Assembly: GCA_020634895.1 (NCBI GenBank)
Contig: JACKAV010000002.1
Coordinates: forward strand, 420,899 to 484,898
Length of the DNA stretch: 64,000 nucleotides
Source of the DNA: Anaerolineales bacterium
GTDB taxonomy: Bacteria; Chloroflexota; Anaerolineae; Anaerolineales; Villigracilaceae
Direction: 5' to 3'
Below, in pieces: positions 17,300-25,547 of the stretch (position 1 is its first letter; each line of letters starts with the position of its first letter). The notes under the pieces were generated by a model, which did not search any database, had not been told where the DNA came from, and saw nothing but the letters and a program-made list of their open reading frames with translations. A program made the translations under genes and the position numbers.

Positions 17300-17878
17300 A
17301 TGGCACAGGATATTACTTCTCGTAAATTAAATATTGGATCAGGAGAATTTCCAAAACCGGGTTACGTCAACGTCGATTATTTTTCCAACACGCCGCCGGA
17401 CGTTTCACATAATCTCGATCAATTTCCCTATCCCTTTGAAGATAACTCTTTTGAAGTCATCGAGGCTGATCACGTCTTGGAACATCTGCAGCATGTTTTC
17501 GATGTGATGCGCGAACTTCACCGAATTTCGGCGCCGGGTGGAATGGTCCGCATACGGGTGCCGCATTTTTCAAGAGGATTTACTCACGCAGACCACAAAC
17601 GAGGTTTTGATGTGACATTTCCGTATTACTTCAACCCCAAATTCCTGCCCGGATATCAAAACTTTGAATTCAAGCTTACAAAAACGCGCCTGACCTGGTT
17701 TTCACAGCCTTACATGAAAAAGAGCGTCATGCCGCATATTTTGGTCTACACCGGAATGGTACTCGGTGCGGTTATCAACTTTTTTGCAAACCTTTCCCCC
17801 TGGGCATGCTCAAGGATATGGTGCTTCTGGGTGGGAGGATTCGAAGAAGTGGAATTTGTATTTCAAACCGTAAAATAA
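17300..17878 (+). CDS. SAM-dependent methyltransferase (predicted sugar/lipid type)
   Basis: A 192-residue small methyltransferase. Motif I is KLNIGSGEFPKPGYVNVD near residues 9-26, followed by the ADHVLEHL motif near 65 where the conserved His-Val-Leu-Glu-His pattern of methyltransf_11 proteins is seen. The start at 17300 is supported by AGGATAAC just before the ATG; an earlier in-frame TTG would overlap the asparagine synthase. It follows the asparagine synthase by seven bases, so the two are probably cotranscribed. Confidence 0.78.
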   Translation: MAQDITSRKLNIGSGEFPKPGYVNVDYFSNTPPDVSHNLDQFPYPFEDNSFEVIEADHVLEHLQHVFDVMRELHRISAPGGMVRIRVPHFSRGFTHADHKRGFDVTFPYYFNPKFLPGYQNFEFKLTKTRLTWFSQPYMKKSVMPHILVYTGMVLGAVINFFANLSPWACSRIWCFWVGGFEEVEFVFQTVK

Positions 17879-17889
17879 CATATCCATCA

Positions 17890-19392
17890 ATGAGAAAATC
17901 TACTTTATGGGTATGGACGCTGCTGGCATTAATTGCAGTGGTTCCAAGAATACCTTGGCTTGCCCTCCCGCTGGAAAATGACAGCGGCGCAAATGCATTT
18001 CTCGCCCTGCAGATACTGCGTGGTGAGATTCTGTACGATAAGTTTCATACCGGTCATCACCTGCCAGGCATTTATTACACTTTTGCATTCGCATTCAAAA
18101 TCTTTGGCGATTTACCAACCTCACCGAAGATTTTGTTGTTCTTCTTCGTTATTGCCACATGCTGGGGAATCTACCTAATTGGACGCGACCATTTGGATGA
18201 AACCAGCGGCATTCTGGGCGCAGTTTTCTATGCATTGGTGTCATCGCAGGCGCTGTTTTCCGGAACCACCGCAGCCATAGAACATTTTGCAAACCTTCCG
18301 CTCACTGTCACAATATTTTTATTGCTGCATTTCTTTCAAAAAGGCTCCTCCCCCAAAGCCTTCTTTTGGGTGGGCGTGCTATCTTCAATATCTGTTTTGT
18401 TCAAAATCGTATACATCGCACCACTGGCAACAGCAGGTTTTTCGATCCTGATCAGCGCATGGCTTGACCGTGAAAAACCGGACAACTGGAAAATCCTCAT
18501 TTCGCGCACAATAGCCATTTCCATCGGCTTTATCTTGCCCTTGACGCTGACCGCCTCTTACTACGCCGGTCATGGGCTATGGGATCGATTCATATTGGTC
18601 TTCAAATTTGGGTTTAAATACTTTTCCAACTCTGAGCTTTCCGCACTGATATTCCCCAGACCGTTTGGATTTCCACTCTTCGTCACAGGAGTGAATAATG
18701 CGGCTCTTCTCGCCATCGGTCTGATCGGAACCTATCGATTTGTCCGCCGCTCCATACCGGCGAAGGATACGTCAAGTCTTGCGCTTCTCTCTCTCTCGGT
18801 CTGGCTGATTCTTTCATTCGCATCCACAGGCCTGCGCGGAGGCGGATACGAACATTATGTACTGATCGTACTCCCGCCGCTTGCCCTTGCAGCCGGGTTT
18901 GAGATTTCGTCCGCTTATAAACGGCTGCAAAACACCAAATCCCAAAAACAAGCAAAACTCGTATCCGGTCTATTGACCGCCACGGTTGTCGCTCTTTTCT
19001 TTGCGGTAAATTTCAGGTTATATGTGCAGTTTTTTCAAAATCAATTTACACCGATCTCCACTTCCGCAAATCCATTCGCCTCAAATGCAGAGGAGGAACT
19101 TGCAGAATATTTAAAAACACATACGTCGCCAGATGATTTCATCTATCTCTGGGGAAACAATGTGCAACTATATTATTACGCGGACAGGGTCCCCCCCATC
19201 GATATTCTCTGGCCCGATTACGTTGGCGCAACCGGCTCCCCTGAACGGATATTTACAGACAAAACAACTTATATAATCCTTGAGAACTTTCCCCCTGCCC
19301 CACAATGGCTTTTAGATGGTCTTGTACGCCAGTATTCATTTGAAACCACAATCGCGGGGAGAGATTTCTATCGGCTCAATAACGCACCATAA
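17890..19392 (+). CDS. polytopic GT-C (PMT/ArnT-like) glycosyltransferase
   Basis: A 500-residue membrane protein with about eleven helices. The first external loop ENDSGANAFLALQILRGEI has the acidic residue expected in PMT_2/ArnT-like enzymes, followed by YDKFHTGHHLPGIYY, the second typical loop. Such enzymes move a sugar from a polyprenyl-phosphate carrier to a glycan, lipid or protein on the outer face. The ATG at 17890 has no good ribosome site and lies twelve bases behind the methyltransferase stop, so it may depend on coupled translation. Confidence 0.75.
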   Translation: MRKSTLWVWTLLALIAVVPRIPWLALPLENDSGANAFLALQILRGEILYDKFHTGHHLPGIYYTFAFAFKIFGDLPTSPKILLFFFVIATCWGIYLIGRDHLDETSGILGAVFYALVSSQALFSGTTAAIEHFANLPLTVTIFLLLHFFQKGSSPKAFFWVGVLSSISVLFKIVYIAPLATAGFSILISAWLDREKPDNWKILISRTIAISIGFILPLTLTASYYAGHGLWDRFILVFKFGFKYFSNSELSALIFPRPFGFPLFVTGVNNAALLAIGLIGTYRFVRRSIPAKDTSSLALLSLSVWLILSFASTGLRGGGYEHYVLIVLPPLALAAGFEISSAYKRLQNTKSQKQAKLVSGLLTATVVALFFAVNFRLYVQFFQNQFTPISTSANPFASNAEEELAEYLKTHTSPDDFIYLWGNNVQLYYYADRVPPIDILWPDYVGATGSPERIFTDKTTYIILENFPPAPQWLLDGLVRQYSFETTIAGRDFYRLNNAP

Positions 19393-19412
19393 CATCAAAT
19401 GGACAACATCTC

Positions 19413-21386
19413 ATGAAAAATAAAATTGTCCCCATACTTTTGTTAACCTGGCTTTTGATCTTATTAACACTTTTTTACATCGTTCAAAAACCCGATTTCC
19501 TATCTATTAGTGCAGGTATAGGCAATTTTCTCCTAACGATCCTCATCCCCACGTGGATGATCTTACTTTCACTTAACATCGGTTCTTACTTCATGCCAGA
19601 TTGCGACTCTATCGAAAGAGTCATTTTCAGCTCTGCCATCGGCATGGGTATCTTTGGGCTTGCCGGTTTCGGTCTTGCCATTTCAGGCTGGGCAAATCAA
19701 ACGACATTTTTGTTAATATTCATAATCCTCACTGCCTATTTTGGCTACACCAGAAAACTTGAAAGCGTTTGGGTGGACTTAAGGCAAACCGTCATTTCCA
19801 TTAAGGAGAGCACCAAAACGATACAGGCATGGATTCCCGTTGCAGTTGGAACTTCCATTGGGCTTGCATTTCTTATGGGACTGGCTCCCCCAATCGAAGA
19901 TTTTGATGCCATGCTTTATCACCTTTACGTGCCGGAATTATGGCTGCGTGGAGGAGGGCTTTTCCTAAGCAAGGCTGTTGGATATTGGGTGCCGCACATT
20001 GTTGAGGGCATTTTTGTCTTTCCCCTCGTATTCGGCGTGGATTCCGCCGCGCATCTTATCCACCTTTTCTGGCTGGTACTCACCATGCTTCTGGTCTGGC
20101 ACTGGGCAGGAAAGATATCAAACACTTCTACCAGTTGGCATGCAGTTGTGATTATGCTTGGTATGCCGTCGCTGTTGTGGCTGGCAAGCTGGGCATACAA
20201 TGACTTCACCTTGGCGTTTACAGGAACTGCTGTCATTTATTCTGTCTGGCGGTGGCGGGAAACAAAAAATATTCGCTGGGCAGTGATCGGCGGCATCATG
20301 GCAGGACTTGCCATGGGCGCAAAGTATCAAAGCTTTTTCATGCCGGTGATAGGAGCGCTGCTGATTCTCATATGGGAACGTGGTACTTTCATCCAACGCA
20401 TCCGAACCTCCGCCATTTTTTCAGCAGCAACAATTCTATTTGCCTTTCCCTGGTATCTGCGAAATTGGTTATGGACAGGGAATCCAGTCTACCCCTTTGT
20501 TTTTGGCGGAAGAGGGTGGGATTCTTTCCTCAGCAGTTTCCAACCAGGCATTTCTGGAACCGGCATCGGGTACAACCTGCCCAAAATCCTCCTCCTGCCC
20601 TTTACCACCATGTTGGGAACCCAGGATGCAAATTTCTTTGACGGCAGGTTTGGACCATTCTTCCTTATCCTTTTCCCAATCGCTGTATGGTCATTCTTCA
20701 AGGTAAAGGACGATAAAGGGCGAAGCGCCCTGGTTATCATTTACCTGCTAAGTTTGACCGGTATCGCCTCATGGACCCTCGGCGTCATAAATATTCAAGG
20801 GCTTTTCCAAAGCCGTTATCTATTCCCATCCCTTATTCCATTAACCATACCGCTTGCAATGGGACTTAACGCACTGCAAGAATTTGACACACCGCGATTA
20901 AAGATCAGTTTTATCTTCCGAACCATATTGGCAATCACTGTCTTTATTAATTTATTTAACTTCAGTCTGCAGACAATTCTTCGAGACCCGCTAAGTGTGG
21001 CACTTGGAATGACATCGCGTCAAAGTTATATGGAATCACGCCAACAGGGATATACACAGGCGCTCGAACTCATAGCAAGCATCCCCAATGAAGCGAGGGT
21101 ATATTTCCTCTTCGAACCCCGCGCTTATGGCATGCAAGCTGATGTTGTACCTGATAGTGTACTGGCAAATTTTGAACACGATTTGTACATCCACGGTACA
21201 TACGAAAAAGCCTTCGACGCGTGGAAAGCCGAAGGCTATGAGTATGTATTGATCTCCCAAACTGGAGCAGACTTTGCGCTGGAAAACAAACCAGAGATCC
21301 GCTCACAACTGGAGCAAATTATTGGATTAATGAGAGAAGTTGGTGAAACAAGGGATGGCGATTACATACTATACAGGATCCCATAA
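19413..21386 (+). CDS. polytopic GT-C-like glycosyltransferase
   Basis: A 657-residue protein with about thirteen helices and a C-terminal extracytoplasmic domain from about 540. The loop after the fifth helix reads EDFDAMLYHLYVPELWL, an Asp-containing loop similar to those of GT-C proteins of the DUF1420 or mannosyltransferase type. It closes the glycan region and ends only one base before the converging heme-synthesis gene on the other strand, with no terminator hairpin in between. Confidence 0.68.
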   Translation: MKNKIVPILLLTWLLILLTLFYIVQKPDFLSISAGIGNFLLTILIPTWMILLSLNIGSYFMPDCDSIERVIFSSAIGMGIFGLAGFGLAISGWANQTTFLLIFIILTAYFGYTRKLESVWVDLRQTVISIKESTKTIQAWIPVAVGTSIGLAFLMGLAPPIEDFDAMLYHLYVPELWLRGGGLFLSKAVGYWVPHIVEGIFVFPLVFGVDSAAHLIHLFWLVLTMLLVWHWAGKISNTSTSWHAVVIMLGMPSLLWLASWAYNDFTLAFTGTAVIYSVWRWRETKNIRWAVIGGIMAGLAMGAKYQSFFMPVIGALLILIWERGTFIQRIRTSAIFSAATILFAFPWYLRNWLWTGNPVYPFVFGGRGWDSFLSSFQPGISGTGIGYNLPKILLLPFTTMLGTQDANFFDGRFGPFFLILFPIAVWSFFKVKDDKGRSALVIIYLLSLTGIASWTLGVINIQGLFQSRYLFPSLIPLTIPLAMGLNALQEFDTPRLKISFIFRTILAITVFINLFNFSLQTILRDPLSVALGMTSRQSYMESRQQGYTQALELIASIPNEARVYFLFEPRAYGMQADVVPDSVLANFEHDLYIHGTYEKAFDAWKAEGYEYVLISQTGADFALENKPEIRSQLEQIIGLMREVGETRDGDYILYRIP

Positions 21387-21387
21387 A

Positions 21388-22704
21388 TTACATCACCGAA
21401 TCCAATATCAGCGCGAGGAAGATGAACGCCAAATACATGCTGGACCAGCGGTACATCGTCCAAGCGACCTTGTTGCCGCCCACACGAAAAACCCTCCACG
21501 CCGCGTACAATAGGAGAAGTCCCAGCACCACGGCGGAGATAAGATAAATGGTGCCAGCCAGATTGAAGATAGGAAGCAGAAGCGTCACCACGATCAACTC
21601 AACAGTGTAGATCAAAATCTGTCTGCGGGTCTTTTCCTCACCCTCCACAACAGGCAGCATGGGAACACCCGCGCGGGCATAATCATTCTTTCGGACAATC
21701 GCCAACGCCCAGAAATGCGGCGGGGTCCACATAAAGATAATGGCGAAGAGAATCCAAGCCGCAAGGCTGAGATTTCCCGTTGCAGCCGCCCAACCCACCA
21801 TGGGCGGAATCGCGCCAGCGCCGCCGCCGATAACGATATTTTGAACCGTCGCCCGCTTAAGCCACACACTGTAAAAGAACACGTAATAAAATATTCCCGC
21901 CAAGGAAAGCAATGCGGCAAGGAAGTTCACATACCCAGCCATTACATAATAACTTAGCAGGCATAAAGCCAACCCATAAGAAAGCCCTTCTGCCGCCGTC
22001 AAACGCCCGTCTGCCAAAGGGCGCTTGGATGTGCGCTGCATATTCTTATCCAATTCGCGGTCGATGTATTGATTCAAAGCGCTCGAACCTGCCGCCGCCA
22101 GCATCCCGCCAAAAAGCGTCCAGAATGTGAGTGAAAACGAGGGCCACGCCTTGCCGCCTGCAACCAGACCGCCGTATGTGGTCACTAGCAATAAAGCCAC
22201 GATCAACGGCTTGGAAAGAATAAAGTAATCCTTCAATCGCTGACGCCAGTCGAATTGATAGTCCGCAACTCCATCCTCTTCGAGCGTCCCTGATACGAAC
22301 ACCAGCATTGCCAGAGATATCCAAAGAGAAACGGCTGTGACCGTATGAAGCACAACCAGGTGCAGCGGAAAATTGCGCACAACGACGATCGCGCCAACGA
22401 AAGCCTGTCCTAAAAACAAAATACCGGTTACGGTTGTAAGCGGGAGCAGGGTTGGATGATGGCGCTGTTCACGCCACGCCATGCGCCATACTGCGAACAT
22501 CACGATCGACGCCATACCCACCAAAGCCAGGTGGATCAGTTTCAAATAACCGATCGGCGCGGTTGGTATACATACGGGCCAGCCTGAGCAAAAGAATGCC
22601 GCACCTGAGATCGTTACCAAACGCCCGACAACCGTTAATATAAAAACCGCCAATAACAGCAAAGCTGTCCTGCGCGCAAAAGATGTCCGCAATGTATATT
22701 TCAT
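21388..22704 (-). CDS. half-CtaA (heme A synthase-like) fused to CtaB heme O synthase
   Basis: A 438-residue fusion. Residues 1-140 form four helices resembling one half of heme A synthase, with a cysteine pair (Cys39, Cys45) and the heme-ligand-type histidines His58 and His120. Residues about 155-438 are a complete UbiA-type protoheme IX farnesyltransferase with N211xxxD215xxxD219, the RTSKRPL motif and DYARAGVPMLP. The protein should farnesylate heme b to heme O and perhaps help oxidise it to heme A for the oxidase encoded upstream. It starts directly after the SURF1 stop codon. Half-size CtaA is known from archaea, where the protein may dimerise. Confidence 0.88.
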   Translation of the reverse strand: MKYTLRTSFARRTALLLLAVFILTVVGRLVTISGAAFFCSGWPVCIPTAPIGYLKLIHLALVGMASIVMFAVWRMAWREQRHHPTLLPLTTVTGILFLGQAFVGAIVVVRNFPLHLVVLHTVTAVSLWISLAMLVFVSGTLEEDGVADYQFDWRQRLKDYFILSKPLIVALLLVTTYGGLVAGGKAWPSFSLTFWTLFGGMLAAAGSSALNQYIDRELDKNMQRTSKRPLADGRLTAAEGLSYGLALCLLSYYVMAGYVNFLAALLSLAGIFYYVFFYSVWLKRATVQNIVIGGGAGAIPPMVGWAAATGNLSLAAWILFAIIFMWTPPHFWALAIVRKNDYARAGVPMLPVVEGEEKTRRQILIYTVELIVVTLLLPIFNLAGTIYLISAVVLGLLLLYAAWRVFRVGGNKVAWTMYRWSSMYLAFIFLALILDSVM

Positions 22705-23463
22705 CTAATCTTCCTGTTTCCGCAAATAGAATGGGTACCCAAAAAACAAAATGGTTGCAAATGTGAACCATTGCAAAGCATACCCGAAATGCGGGCCTTC
22801 CGTCAATTCAATAATTGGCTGATACGGGATGGGCGGGGTGTTATCGCTTTCTTCAATATCGGGCTGAATATATACAGATAAAATGGGATAAGGAAACTGC
22901 CCGGACATTTTCTCAATATCGAAATTATTCCACACCGCAAGTTTACTTCCATCTACAGGCAGCGCATCCGCGACGCCGCCGATGGCTGGTTTGGTCTGCC
23001 CAAGCCGAATCTGCCCTGCGACCGTCACTCCGCCCGCTTCATCATAGGCACGCCAATCTTCAGGCGAAGAATTGCCATCAGCGGAGATCCAGCCGCGGTC
23101 CACCAAAACAGCTTCGGGCTGGCTTGAGCCGTTGGACGTCTCAAAGAGAAGCGGCGTGATGAGATGGTATCCGTAAAGTCCATCGTTGTATTGATTCCGT
23201 ATTGCAATTTGATTCTCGAAATCGTAGGTGCCTGTCACCGACACAGCGCGCCATTCCATGGAAGCGATGTCTTCAGGGATCGTTTGATTCAAGTCCAGGG
23301 GAATTGCTGCCTTCATTGACTCAACCTGATGATTAAATGCGCGGCGCTGGTCGAGACGGTCCAGTTGCCAGATGCCCAGGCGAATGCACAACGCAGTACC
23401 TGCAAAAACAAGCAGTGTAGTGATAAGCCACTTCAATGAAAACATTCTGCGGATGACGGTCAT
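22705..23463 (-). CDS. SURF1 family oxidase assembly protein
   Basis: A 252-residue protein with one helix near each end and the family motifs LGIWQLDRLDQRR (about 29-41) and a C-terminal GPHFGYALQWF followed by the last helix. SURF1 helps insert heme A into subunit I of cytochrome oxidase. Its ATG overlaps the preceding stop by four bases (ATGA), and the CtaA-CtaB fusion follows at once, so all four genes from the Sco gene on form one operon. Confidence 0.9.
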   Translation of the reverse strand: MTVIRRMFSLKWLITTLLVFAGTALCIRLGIWQLDRLDQRRAFNHQVESMKAAIPLDLNQTIPEDIASMEWRAVSVTGTYDFENQIAIRNQYNDGLYGYHLITPLLFETSNGSSQPEAVLVDRGWISADGNSSPEDWRAYDEAGGVTVAGQIRLGQTKPAIGGVADALPVDGSKLAVWNNFDIEKMSGQFPYPILSVYIQPDIEESDNTPPIPYQPIIELTEGPHFGYALQWFTFATILFFGYPFYLRKQED

Positions 23464-23948
23464 TCTGTCTTATTTTCCTTCTTTTCACCGATCAACCCGC
23501 TGTAAACAGCGATCACAAAGGAAAGGGGAAGCCCGGCAAATAGAATACCAGCCAGCCGCGTCCCCCATGTGACCGGTTGCTGTACGTTCAAACCGAAATA
23601 CTTTGTGGGTTGAAAGCTGCATTCGAACGCAAGGTTTTGCTCCGAGTCAAGACTTAAACTAGCCGAAGCGCCTGCGGGAATCCAAAGCGGACCCAGGGTG
23701 TGGTCTTCATTATCCTGGTTTACTACTTTCAGGGTGTCTCCGACCACAAACGTCATACTATCTGGAATATCTGGCGGGGCTTCGCCATCCCTGATTTTTT
23801 CCGCCGTTCCAGAAGGAATGACGATCTCCACAACGGTTGGTTCGCGGTTCTCACGCTTGAAGAAATAATAACCGACCTCTGTGGTGATGATCGCAATCGT
23901 AAATCCCAAAACAAATGAGAGGAGAATGCGTTTAAACGTGAAGTTCAT
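23460..23948 (-). CDS. membrane-anchored cupredoxin-like protein in the oxidase assembly operon
   Basis: A 162-residue protein with a helix at each end (about 9-28 and 130-150) around an extracytoplasmic beta-domain. The domain has a cupredoxin-like pattern: FVVGDTLKVVNQDNEDHTLGP, then an AFECSFQPTKYFG segment that supplies a Cys. Only one His and one Cys are obvious, so a full blue-copper site cannot be confirmed. Position between Sco and SURF1 suggests a copper-handling role for the CuA or CuB centre. I do not recognise a named family. Confidence 0.6.
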   Translation of the reverse strand: MNFTFKRILLSFVLGFTIAIITTEVGYYFFKRENREPTVVEIVIPSGTAEKIRDGEAPPDIPDSMTFVVGDTLKVVNQDNEDHTLGPLWIPAGASASLSLDSEQNLAFECSFQPTKYFGLNVQQPVTWGTRLAGILFAGLPLSFVIAVYSGLIGEKKENKTE

Positions 23949-24557
23949 TTATTCCTGCTCCAGCAGTAATTTTATATCGTGAACAATATCATCGACGGGT
24001 GTGCCATACGAATAGGAAAGCCGCAGGTTTCCGTTCTGCCCGATCAGGAAAAGACGCGCGGTGTGATTAATGATCACCCCAAAAGCGGAATCCGATTGTG
24101 TAACTTCGCGCACAATGGAGTATTCATCCCAAATTGGCGCAAGTTCGCTTTCCGTCCCGCTCAAGCCGATAAACGATGAATTAAAGTGATCAACATATTC
24201 CTGGATCTTTTCAGGCGTGTCTCTGTCAGGGTCCACAGAAACGAATACAACCTGCGTATCCTGTGCCTTGTCTCCCAATTTATCGGTCACCTGTTTCAAT
24301 TCGGCGAGGGTAGTCGGGCAAACATCCGGGCAGGAAGTGTACCCGAAAAAAAGCAGGACGATCTTACCGCGTTCATCGCTGAGACGAAACTGGGTTCCAT
24401 CCGCTTTTGTCAGCGCAAATTCAGGCGCGGACGGAAACGGCTCGACGTAGGATGTGCCACGGTAAGAGGGCGGCTTGGCAAATATAATCAATGATGCTGT
24501 AACCAACGCAAGCACGAGGACAATGCCCGCCCCCGTCCATAACAATTTTCTATCCAT
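23949..24557 (-). CDS. Sco1/SenC copper chaperone
   Basis: A 202-residue thioredoxin-fold protein with an N-terminal membrane anchor (residues 7-26). The copper-binding CPDVC (Cys76, Cys80) and a distal His in INHTARLFLI are present, as is the SVDPDRDTPEK loop. It metallates or reduces the CuA site of the oxidase. First gene of the four-gene assembly operon, with GGAGAG before the ATG and a TATAAT box at 24650-24655 on the minus strand. Confidence 0.92.
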   Translation of the reverse strand: MDRKLLWTGAGIVLVLALVTASLIIFAKPPSYRGTSYVEPFPSAPEFALTKADGTQFRLSDERGKIVLLFFGYTSCPDVCPTTLAELKQVTDKLGDKAQDTQVVFVSVDPDRDTPEKIQEYVDHFNSSFIGLSGTESELAPIWDEYSIVREVTQSDSAFGVIINHTARLFLIGQNGNLRLSYSYGTPVDDIVHDIKLLLEQE

Positions 24558-24696
24558 TTTCTCTCCAATGATCTAACGATCAAATCCACGCAAAATGCTT
24601 TGCGCCATTTATGTCTTCATTCTACGACTTTCTCTATCCCGTCTGTAGAATTATAAAACCCTAAACGATACCCGGCACAAAACTTATGGTGGACTT

Positions 24697-24731
24697 AAAA
24701 AAATTCCGCCACCTCAACGGCGGCGGAATTT
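24697..24731 (-). terminator. terminator of the oxidase structural operon
   Basis: AAATTCCGCC (24701-24710) pairs perfectly with GGCGGAATTT (24722-24731); in the minus direction a run of seven T follows. It separates the structural genes from the assembly operon. Confidence 0.9.
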
Positions 24732-24737
24732 CGATAT

Positions 24738-25529
24738 TTATTTTACTGCCGTTCCGATCAAATATAAGGCTGGGTAAAAGAAGATCCATACCAAGTCCAC
24801 GAAGTGCCAGTAGACCGTGGAGGCTTCCACGCCCCAGTGTTTCTCAGCAGTGTATACGCCTTTACGGGCGTTGTTCCAAACGATGCCGAGGAAGATCAGC
24901 CCGGTCAAAACGTGAAATGCATGCATACCCGTCATCATGTAGAACACGGCTCCCGTCGGACCTGTAGCCGGACTGCCAAAACCGGCGGTCAGTCCTTCCG
25001 CTGCAGCCAAACGCCACTCCACAAAGACCACGCCGATCAAGAATCCCAGCCCCAATATAAAGGTGATCAAGGTGTTGTTCATGAATTTCTTGGTATCACC
25101 AAAAGACATGGCAATCTCACCGCGGTTCATGAAGAAGGACGAAACAAGCAAAACAGCCGTCACGCCCAAACCGAGGTATTGATTCAACTGCCCCGGGCGG
25201 GAAAGCCCCAAAAGATTAAGGCGCATCACCATCAAACCGGCAAACACGAACGTATCTGAAAGGAGGAAGAGCCACAGACCGAAACGGTTCGTGTTGGTTT
25301 TATATGAATAGGAATGATGGTCCAGGTCGGCATCCTCCTGGTTCAATTTATAGATATGCATGTAGTAGTAGGCAACCAGCGCGGCTTTAGCGATCGCCAC
25401 CACCACCAATAGGGGCACTGCATCAAAGGCAACAGCAATGGCAAATTCCAATGCCGTCAAAACAGCCAAATAAACGAAGATCACCACACCCTGGCTAAAA
25501 GCGGATGATTTATTCTGTGTATGTTCCAT
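24738..25529 (-). CDS. cytochrome c oxidase subunit IV-III fusion
   Basis: A 263-residue protein. Residues about 10-75 look like the small bacterial subunit IV (two or three helices, ALEFAIAVAFDAV and AKAALVAYYYMHI); residues about 85-263 are subunit III with WLFLLSDTFVFAGL, GMHAFHVLTGLIFL and EASTVYWHFVDLVW. Subunit III supports proton uptake and stability of the oxidase. The order IV then III in one chain is unusual, since the genes commonly occur as separate III and IV. The ATG at 25529 is preferred over an upstream in-frame TTG that lies in the ribosome site. Confidence 0.82.
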   Translation of the reverse strand: MEHTQNKSSAFSQGVVIFVYLAVLTALEFAIAVAFDAVPLLVVVAIAKAALVAYYYMHIYKLNQEDADLDHHSYSYKTNTNRFGLWLFLLSDTFVFAGLMVMRLNLLGLSRPGQLNQYLGLGVTAVLLVSSFFMNRGEIAMSFGDTKKFMNNTLITFILGLGFLIGVVFVEWRLAAAEGLTAGFGSPATGPTGAVFYMMTGMHAFHVLTGLIFLGIVWNNARKGVYTAEKHWGVEASTVYWHFVDLVWIFFYPALYLIGTAVK

Positions 25530-25547
25530 TGATTCTCGCTCCAAGCC

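Noticed and set aside
11303..21386. Glycan region as a mobile or transferred island
   Set aside because: No integrase, transposase, tRNA border or flanking repeat was seen; base composition could not be measured reliably by eye.
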